From: Watersipora subatra
Taxonomy: Eukaryota; Bryozoa; Gymnolaemata; Cheilostomatida; Watersiporidae
NCBI RefSeq assembly: GCF_963576615.1
Contig: NC_088709.1
Span: 19,671,243-19,735,242, forward strand
Direction: 5' to 3'
DNA length: 64,000 nucleotides
Position numbers and translations under genes: made by a program. Below, one piece after another: positions 57,355 through 64,000 of this stretch; position 1 is the stretch's first letter; every line of letters starts with the position of its first letter. A model generated the notes under the pieces. The model saw nothing but the letters and a program-made list of their open reading frames with translations, searched no databases and was not told the DNA's origin.

Positions 57355-57740
57355 CAGCTGCGCTAACTGGTGTTGCCCAGATATTAAAAATCAGCTTATT
57401 AACAATGAGAGGTAATAAGAGTTGCCTACCACTTGCTATTAGCCTAGCACATTGCCAATGGATAATTTGAGTAATCTTACTAATAAGAGCTACCACTTCT
57501 CATGACGTCCCATCATGACGGAAAGCGGTAGTGTATTTGCTCCCATATAGTGACATATATTGCCTAGCAAATCCATTAAGCTTGTGAGTGGCTTAATTAG
57601 TAAGGTGTCGGACTGGTGAATGGGAAGTTTTGAGATCAATTCTTCTGTGATACGGATTTTTTATTCTGAGATTTTATTAGCTATAGCTGGACAATCGCAA
57701 CAACGAATACACACACAAAGTTTGAGAAATATATATAAAG
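57355..57740 (+). repeat. SINE family B copy, long form
   Basis: Plus-strand counterpart of 48530-48925: GCACATTGCCAATGGATAAT, GAGTGGCTTAATTAGTAAGG, GAGATCAATTCTTCTG, and end CAAAGTTTGAGAAATATATA. Confidence 0.6.
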
Positions 57741-58501
57741 ATTTAATTTAGCGCTGAGCTGCCGTGAAAGGATTAAAATCTTTGTATATCTCCAGCGCTT
57801 TTTTATTATTGTTTGCTTTTGACCATATTAACATTCATTTCAAAGTGTTTTATTGTTACAATTTAATACGTACTGGAAAAGGTTTTTGTGACAAGCTACC
57901 AATATCATTATCAGTGGTTCAAGTTAAACATACAAACATACTGTATTTAATAAATTATTTATTAAACTATATTCCTATATTGACAGCCAAAGAATAGAAA
58001 AACATTCAAATCAATTTTCAATGAGTTGTGTGCTATTAAATGACCACATCTGCTGTAACAACTGATAGACAAACCATAGCATGCATTTAGTAGAGCTGAG
58101 ACTTTGGATAGATCAGTAACACCTGTAACTATAATATGATACATTCCATAAGATAAATATATTAGCAGTAGAGTTTCTTCAGAATAAATACATGACGCGT
58201 AACGTAAAAGTGTTTAAAAGGCATAAAGGCGAGACTCTCTCAAGTGGAATCTTGAAATCTTTTGTTCTTGAAGGCTTGTTTATTCAGCTTCAGACCTTAG
58301 AATTGCAATCCTCTGAACTCATATGGGGAGAAGGCGTGTCTGCAAGAATTCTCGGTATAAAGACATCATTTCCTGTTTCAAATCTAGTGAAAGTAGTTGC
58401 TTTTATGTCATCCATAAAAAGCAGCTTTGTCATTAGCTTAGTTCTGTTGACAAACTTTGGAGTATTCAGGCTTTAGAAGAACAAGATGAATGCTTCTACT
58501 T

Positions 58502-58621
58502 TTACTGCAAGTTAGTGTGGAGACACTCCTGGTAGCGGGGACCATTTGTGAACTCTACAGGGTACATAGCGTACAGCACTGTTCCAACCTTTGACTGCAT
58601 GAGTCCCATGTCAGGCATTAG
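58502..58621 (-). CDS. possible orphan exon, unrecognised protein
   Basis: Minus strand, after CTTTAG, reads L, MPDMGLMQSKVGTVLYAMYP, VEFTNGPRYQECLHTNLQ and a stop; a donor-like GTAAAA overlaps the end. Composition looks protein-like, but the acceptor is weak, no partner exon was found and I do not recognise the family. Confidence 0.2.
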   Translation of the reverse strand, partial: LMPDMGLMQSKVGTVLYAMYPVEFTNGPRYQECLHTNLQ

Positions 58622-59379
58622 CTAAAGCTGCTTTCGTTCATACAAATCAATATTACTCACACCGGGTGTAACAAGAATTTCTCCAATATATTCAAATATG
58701 TTAAACATATATGATAACTTGTGTAGGCCTATAGAATACCACGGAACTGTGAAGTTAAAGAAAATCATATGTTTAGTAAAAACCAAATAACTAGCCTCTG
58801 GTGAAGCTTGCACCCACAACTCTACCGCTTATGTTGTCTTATTTTTTAAATTCCAAAGACACTAGTGGTTGCATTTCTCAGTATATACATATGGACATCA
58901 TCCATGCAAAAAGAAGTTGGAACAACGGCAAACAAAAGTTGTTTCATGCCTATATATGCCCTGATTGATCACACTTTCTCTCCAGTGAAACATTTACTGA
59001 GAGGATCTGCTCAATTCCAAACAATTCTGCTTGCCATTCTAAAAATCTGCGCAACAACATCAAAGGGATACACAAAGTTACTCCATTATATAGCTCAATA
59101 AAAGCAAGGATTGGCAACTTACAATAGCTTTTCAACCCTATTAGCTAACCAACAACTGCCTCAATAACTCCCAATGGTCATTTGAAGGGTTGTTTGGATA
59201 ACACCACGGTCAAATGACCGGCTCATTGTTATTAAAACAATCAGTTTTAATAACAATGCGGCACTAGGATACTTATGTTTACTTAAAACCGCGTCGCTTA
59301 TTATTGCATAAAAATGCCCATTAGTCATGCTGTTTGGAAAGTGCTGGCCTTCACCAGTACAGTCAAAGCAGTATCTACC

Positions 59380-59480
59380 TGTTTGAAAATGGTACTGCGG
59401 GGAGAGTCTGAGAGGGGTGCCGAGCGCCCTCTCTGTGGGAGGGGGGGGGGGGGTCTTGGGGTTCTCCCCCGGGAAATTTT
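59380..59480. repeat. GC-rich block with G run
   Basis: GGGGAGAGTCTGAGAGGGGT, GAGCGCCCTCTCTGTGGGAG, a run of about 14 G and GGGGTTCTCCCCCGGGAAAT. Resembles invertebrate mobile-element ends and the modules at 10497 and 39941 in style. Confidence 0.4.
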
Positions 59481-59840
59481 TTACTATAACTAGTCCAAAT
59501 GGTGCAAATCTAGCACACTTGACTCCTGATGGGGCACGTGTTCAACCAGCAAATTTGACATTATAATTCAGTTTTCTAAATATAAAACTGTTTATTGAGA
59601 TTGTCTTTAACAACGCTTATTAAAAATATCATGTGAATAAATGCTGCTAAAGGGGTTGGCCACAGCTAGCATGAGGTAGAATTATCACCGGGTACAATGG
59701 CGAATGGTGTAGGAGATGAGTAGTCTCCTATGCAATAATTAAATTAAATAATATTGTAGAGTTAAAAAGTAAAATTAATAGAGCACCATATTAAAATAAT
59801 GCACTTATACTATAATCTATAGCATTGAGCAAATACCAGG

Positions 59841-59885
59841 TTTAAGTTTGAGCTATGCATGTTACATGCATAGCTCAAACTTAAA
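59841..59885. repeat. perfect 22-bp palindrome with 1-nt spacer
   Basis: Arms 59841-59862 and 59864-59885 are exact reverse complements (TTTAAGTTTGAGCTATGCAT, GT). Cruciform or hairpin capable. No host gene assigned. Confidence 0.85.
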
Positions 59886-60549
59886 TTTATTTTTTATAAA
59901 AGAAATATTTTGTACATAAGCATTCATTTACAAATCTACTACTACAAATAATACAACCATGTACAATTGTCCCTGTATGATATGCTTGGAAGCATTCCTT
60001 TCTGTAGAGTCCAACGCTATAACGGTGCAGTGCGAGCTACCATAACGATCGTTTTTCTCTGTACATTCCAAGTATAATAAAAGTCCAAAAAGTTTACATC
60101 ACTTCTATCATCTGAATTATTTTTATTCTGATCACACAAAAAATCACTAACGATCGCAAGATCAAGCAATTTTTTATTTTACCGTTTTGAAAGTCGAGCC
60201 GAAGTCGAGTAGTTTTTCCAACTTTTATTCTTTTCCAAAGAGGCGATTTCTTTAGCTTTTAGCACAAAGCAACGCCTTTCAGATAATCGTTTCATATTGT
60301 AATTCATCGACTAATATCTTGTTGATGATATTTAAAACTTACTAGCATTCATATCCTTTGTTTAACGTTACTAGACGACAGCTATATAAACGTCTACAAA
60401 AAAAGCGACATAAATGTCATTTCCCCACGCAACCGATAAACGACATTTTGGTCGTTTTCCTAGCCAAAGGGTTAAAATCAAGCAAAAATGACGTGAATTC
60501 CGGGATTTTGAGCCTTAAAAAATGGTACTGCCATAGCAGTAGCTGCAGT

Positions 60550-60738
60550 ATAGGAGGATACGACCCTGAGTACAGTAGATTTCAGAAATGTTTTGCCGGT
60601 GGTTCATTGTGAAAGTTGAACAGCGCTGAACTCTTGCATTGACAGCTGGCACCTACCGGCGGTACTCGGCACGTAACTTCCCATTTCACCGCCAGTAGCC
60701 TTGCGACTTACCACCGTATATGGGAACCGGGCTTGTCA
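60550..60738 (-). repeat. non-autonomous element, family Z relative
   Basis: Minus strand AAGCCCGGTTCCCATATACG, GTACCGCCGGTAGG and GTTCAGCGCTGTTCAA match the element at 40430-40755. Confidence 0.5.
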
Positions 60739-60975
60739 CAAGCGATTCCTTCTCTTTCAACTACATTATAGACATTGCTAACCCGTCACTAAAAAGAGCA
60801 GCTCTGAAAACATCATTTTTGTGCTTCTTAGTTGTACGGCAGCGAGTTATGCTGCCATTCTTATTAGGAGCGTCTTGACACTTCTCGAGTTTGAGTAAGC
60901 ACTCGCCATTCAGGTTTGACCTAATGTGCAATTAATGGTTAACATAAGACGCCTCTCTGAATGGACGCTTTATAC

Positions 60976-60981
60976 TTTATT
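60976..60981 (-). terminator. candidate poly(A) signal of CNOT9
   Basis: AATAAA on the minus strand about 200 nt downstream of the CNOT9 stop codon. Confidence 0.5.
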
Positions 60982-61180
60982 ATAAGACTCTAAGAGTTTC
61001 CTAATGGAAAAGATGAACATTCAAAGGTTGAGTGAAAATACAGCAAAAAGCTATACTTATCATCTATTACGATGTGAAGTGAAGGCTGATGCGACAGTAA
61101 ACAGAAAACATGCAAAAATTCTCTCAGAAAAATTGCCAGAAGAAACCATCTGATATTGAAAATAGACACGGGCGGAGTAT

Positions 61181-61420
61181 TCACTGTTGAGGAACGCCAG
61201 ACGGTTGCTCGAGATTTCTAAGCAGTTGGGTGAGCCAGCGTTTAGTTGACTGGTCGTCTCTTAGACACGCGGCGAAGGTGTTGTCTTTAAGCTGTTCAGG
61301 CAGGCATTGCCGAAGGGCCTCCTTTGCCCTAGCGTTGTCTGAGAGACGGTAGTAGCACCTGACCACATGCTTTAGAAGACGCGCAGAACCCTCGACAGCA
61401 AGCTGCTGCACCATTTTGGC
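61181..61420 (-). CDS. CNOT9: CNOT9 last coding exon
   Basis: Acceptor TTTTTATAG, then [20 protein letters not shown] to stop at 61181; 79 codons plus stop. Confidence 0.95.
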   Translation of the reverse strand, partial: AKMVQQLAVEGSARLLKHVVRCYYRLSDNARAKEALRQCLPEQLKDNTFAACLRDDQSTKRWLTQLLRNLEQPSGVPQQ

Positions 61421-63182
61421 CTATAAAAACGAGTAGAAGTTGACAAATGATCACAAACACAATTACAAGTAGCAGCTGGTGTGTATATTGTTGGCACTTT
61501 ATTTATGCATAAAAGGCGACTTGTTGTTTTGTCTTTCCATATAATTAACATGAATAAAGACAAAAGAGCACTGACCTAAATGAACACAGACACACATCAA
61601 GAACATCAGCGAAAGGTATGGGAGCGATCTTTATAAATAGAAGATTGCAACGCTTTGAAATAATTGGACCCATTTTAAACTCATCTGTGCACCAAACGTG
61701 TGCTTTTGCACTACATTTTCTCATGTAGGCTTTGGAAGAGCCATATAGCAGACAGTTGTAGTACAGATACATCTGTCTGTTATATGGCGCATCACATGAG
61801 TACCAAACTTGATAGTCATTATTGCAAACTGATTTTATTTATACTGATTTTATAGAATAGTCTCGTATCAGCCAATAGAATAGTCTCGTATCAGCCAATA
61901 GAATAGTCTAATATGAGCCAATAGAATAGTCTAGTATCAGCCAATAGAATAGTCTCGTATCAGCCAATAGAATAGCCTCGTATCAGCCAATAGAACAGTC
62001 TCGTATCAGCCAATAGAATAGTCTCGTAGCAGCCAATGGAATAGTCTCGTATTAGCCAATAGAATAGTCTTGTATTAACCAATAGAATAGTCTCATATCA
62101 GCCAATAAAATAGTCTAGTATCAGCCAATAAAATAGTCTAGTATCAGCTAATAAAATAGTCTAATATCATCCAATAGAATAGTCTCGTATCAGCCAACAA
62201 AGCAAAACTCACCAATATGACTGCCACATGGGAGAACCTGTCATAAGTCTGGCATATGTAATTTAGCCCGGTTTCATCGAGCAATATTTTCTGGAGAATG
62301 AATGTAGCCACCTAAAAAGGATAAAATGAATTGAATAAAACACATACACCTCCTAAGAGCATCAGTGAACATGCTCAATAGACAATAGTTTATAACAATT
62401 GTACCACACATGGTTGTTTTAAACACATGGCATGGCTGTTCATCATTTCAAACATGTGGCATATCTGGTCATTATTTGCCCAAGTAACTTTATAACAGAC
62501 TTCTTGGCCAATTGCGAACTTTGTGAGCCTAATCTGAACTGCTAGCTGGACGACACAATCAACATTTTTAACTTTATTCAAAGGAAAAAATTGTACAAAA
62601 ATATATTGGAGACCAGAAATTGTCACAGAAAATTTTTTTATCTGGTAAAAAGCTTCATGCTATGATATAAAAGTATTGCTGGTTACATTTACTACAAATC
62701 AATATTTGATGTCATATAAGACGCAAGCACATTCGCGACTCAGTTACACGCAAACTCAAGTTGTCAAGTAGTTGTATTAAAAATATTATATATTGAAAAT
62801 ATACTATATTAAAAATCATAGTCATGCTCTCTTGTATATATAATGAGCAGACAACTTCATAAAACACAGCCTAACCAAAAGACTAGCTTGATACATGCAC
62901 ATGTGCTTACAACCAAAAATATTTTCACCTAAAGATCAAACCTTGATCTCTTCGTACTATTTGCCTCTTGCTAACACAACAAGGGACATGAGCTCTCATG
63001 AAGAGCTAACACAACAAAGGACATGAGCTATCATGAAGAGCACGTGTTTTACTAAGACTGCATATATTATAGTTAACAATGCTTACTGTCTTTGACAGCT
63101 CACTTCCTGATTCCATTATACGCAAGCAGAGAGGTATAATTTCTGTAGCGAGCAGAAAATTGATGACTTGTTGTTCATCTGT
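61181..63182 (-). CDS. CNOT9: CNOT9 (RQCD1), last three coding exons
   Basis: CCR4-NOT deadenylase subunit: an armadillo-repeat protein that binds CNOT1 and GW182/TNRC6 in miRNA-directed and general mRNA decay. Coding exons 63087-63182, 62213-62311 and 61181-61420, all phase 0, give the C-terminal 144 residues. Blocks [72 protein letters not shown] and [20 protein letters not shown] track the human protein nearly residue for residue. The tail is short ([10 protein letters not shown]). The N-terminal armadillo repeats lie beyond the right edge. A poly(A) signal AATAAA is at 60976-60981 (minus), about 200 nt past the stop. Confidence 0.95.
61855..62198. repeat. 23-bp tandem array with CCAAT boxes
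   Basis: About 15 copies of GAATAGTCTCGTATCAGCCA, ATA, ending 15 bp from the CNOT9 exon at 62213. Nearly every unit has CCAAT. Confidence 0.9.
62213..62311 (-). CDS. CNOT9: CNOT9 penultimate coding exon
   Basis: 99 nt between acceptor CTTTTTAG and donor [39 protein letters not shown]. Confidence 0.95.
63087..63182 (-). CDS. CNOT9: CNOT9 antepenultimate coding exon
   Basis: 96 nt between acceptor AATTGCAG and donor [38 protein letters not shown]. Confidence 0.95.
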
Positions 63183-63340
63183 CTGCAATTACATTGAAGT
63201 ACTAAGGATAACATTTCAAATAATTTAAATATTATGTTAACAAATTAAAATAAAGATATCCTCAAACAGTCAGGCCTATGGGTATAATTTTTTAACACGC
63301 TACATGAATTTTTGTTTTACATGTATTTGGTTCTAAGCCT

Positions 63341-63386
63341 GAGATAATTTCCAACATACTTCTTGAAGCATGTTGGAAGTTATCTC
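63341..63386. repeat. 22-bp near-perfect hairpin in CNOT9 intron
   Basis: GAGATAATTTCCAACATACT, TC and its inverted partner GAAGCATGTTGGAAGTTATC, TC pair at 20 of 22 positions around a 2-nt loop. Confidence 0.65.
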
Positions 63387-63536
63387 CTTTCTTACAAAAA
63401 TTAATTTGGGAAGTTTCTTGAAAGTGTGAAATCATAATTAAAAACAAAGAAGCTAGTGTAAACTACAAATAAACCACAAACAATTAAAACATAGTAAAAT
63501 CCATAGATATGTTGTATCTAGCCTAGACTAAAGTAC

Positions 63537-64000
63537 ATTATGTTAACATTACTCCTCTGAGGCTAAGCATCACCCACCCTACAGTAACCTTAACATTACA
63601 CTCTGAGACTATGCATCACCCACCCTACACTACCCTTAACATTAGACCTCTGAGGCTATGCATCACCCACCCTGCGCTAACCTTCACATTACACCTCTAA
63701 GGCTATGCATCACCCACCTTACACTAACCTGCACATTACACCTCTGAGGCTATGCATCACCCACCCTCCACTAACCTTCCCATTACACCTCTGAGGCTAT
63801 GCATCACCAACCCAACACTAGTCCTAATATTACACCTTTGAGACTATGCACCCCCACCCTACACTACGTTTAACATTACACCTCTGAGACTATGCATCAC
63901 CCACCCTACACTACCCTTAACATTACACCTCTGAGGCTATGCATCACCCACCCTCCGCTAACCTTCACATTACACCTCTAAGGCTATGCATCACCCACCT
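63537..64000. repeat. 47-bp tandem array running off the window
   Basis: About ten copies of CATTACACCTCTGAGGCTAT, GCATCACCCACCCTACACTA, with drift, in the CNOT9 intron; it continues past the right edge. Confidence 0.9.

Larger units (their letters stand above)
55598..61180. other. intergenic region between sulfotransferase and CNOT9
   Basis: About 5.6 kb between two convergent genes. Holds the 23-bp array, two SINEs, a GC-rich block, the palindrome and the family Z relative. Open frames at 58192-58476 and 58865-59101 match no family I recognise. Confidence 0.6.

Overview
The window is animal nuclear DNA. It is AT-rich, its genes are split by introns with GT..AG borders, and it is crowded with mini- and microsatellites, tRNA-like SINEs and small DNA transposons. 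The protein relationships (CNOT9, a WSC-type sulfotransferase, D8C-domain membrane proteins) fit a marine invertebrate, possibly a lophotrochozoan, but nothing in the sequence fixes the species. There are no bacterial-style operons or CRISPR arrays. Most long open frames are minisatellites whose unit is a multiple of three.

Four genes could be assembled by hand from exon phases. (1) D8C-1, minus strand, about 11393-19989, and (2) D8C-2, minus strand, 22087-34959, are tandem paralogues. Each encodes a predicted type II membrane protein with a tyrosine-rich N-terminal cytoplasmic tail, a KKK-flanked transmembrane helix, a Thr/Pro-rich stalk and an eight-cysteine D8C domain. D8C-2 is complete: its seven exons sum to exactly 382 codons. 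D8C-1 lacks its last exon inside the window. (3) A Golgi-type sulfotransferase of the WSCD family, plus strand, 38288-55597, has a signal anchor in exon 1, a 5' PAPS loop in exon 2, a 3' PAPS motif in exon 3 and two C-terminal exons. One small linking exon is unresolved. (4) The last three coding exons of CNOT9 (CCR4-NOT subunit) lie on the minus strand at 61181-63182; the rest of that gene is beyond the right edge.

Layout: 1-11392 holds no recognised exon; it contains dispersed repeats and may be intron or 3' flank of D8C-1. 11393-35054 is the D8C duplication, with a (GA)n block and arrays of 48, 28 and 40 bp. 35055-38287 is the divergent intergenic region, with a decayed retroelement end and a 39-bp array. 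38288-55597 is the sulfotransferase gene, whose introns carry a hAT-like transposon with an 8-bp target duplication, MITEs, SINEs, an array of perfect heat-shock-type half-sites, an array that duplicates its own splice acceptor, and a 1.3-kb 15-bp G-rich minisatellite. 55598-61180 is intergenic, with SINEs and a perfect 45-bp palindrome. 61181-64000 is CNOT9 with two more arrays.

The D8C pair is the most novel-looking content: two receptor-like genes that diverged in their tails and stalks while sharing near-identical transmembrane and juxtamembrane exons, plus an intron that stays open in both copies. The sulfotransferase and CNOT9 have no evident functional link to them.
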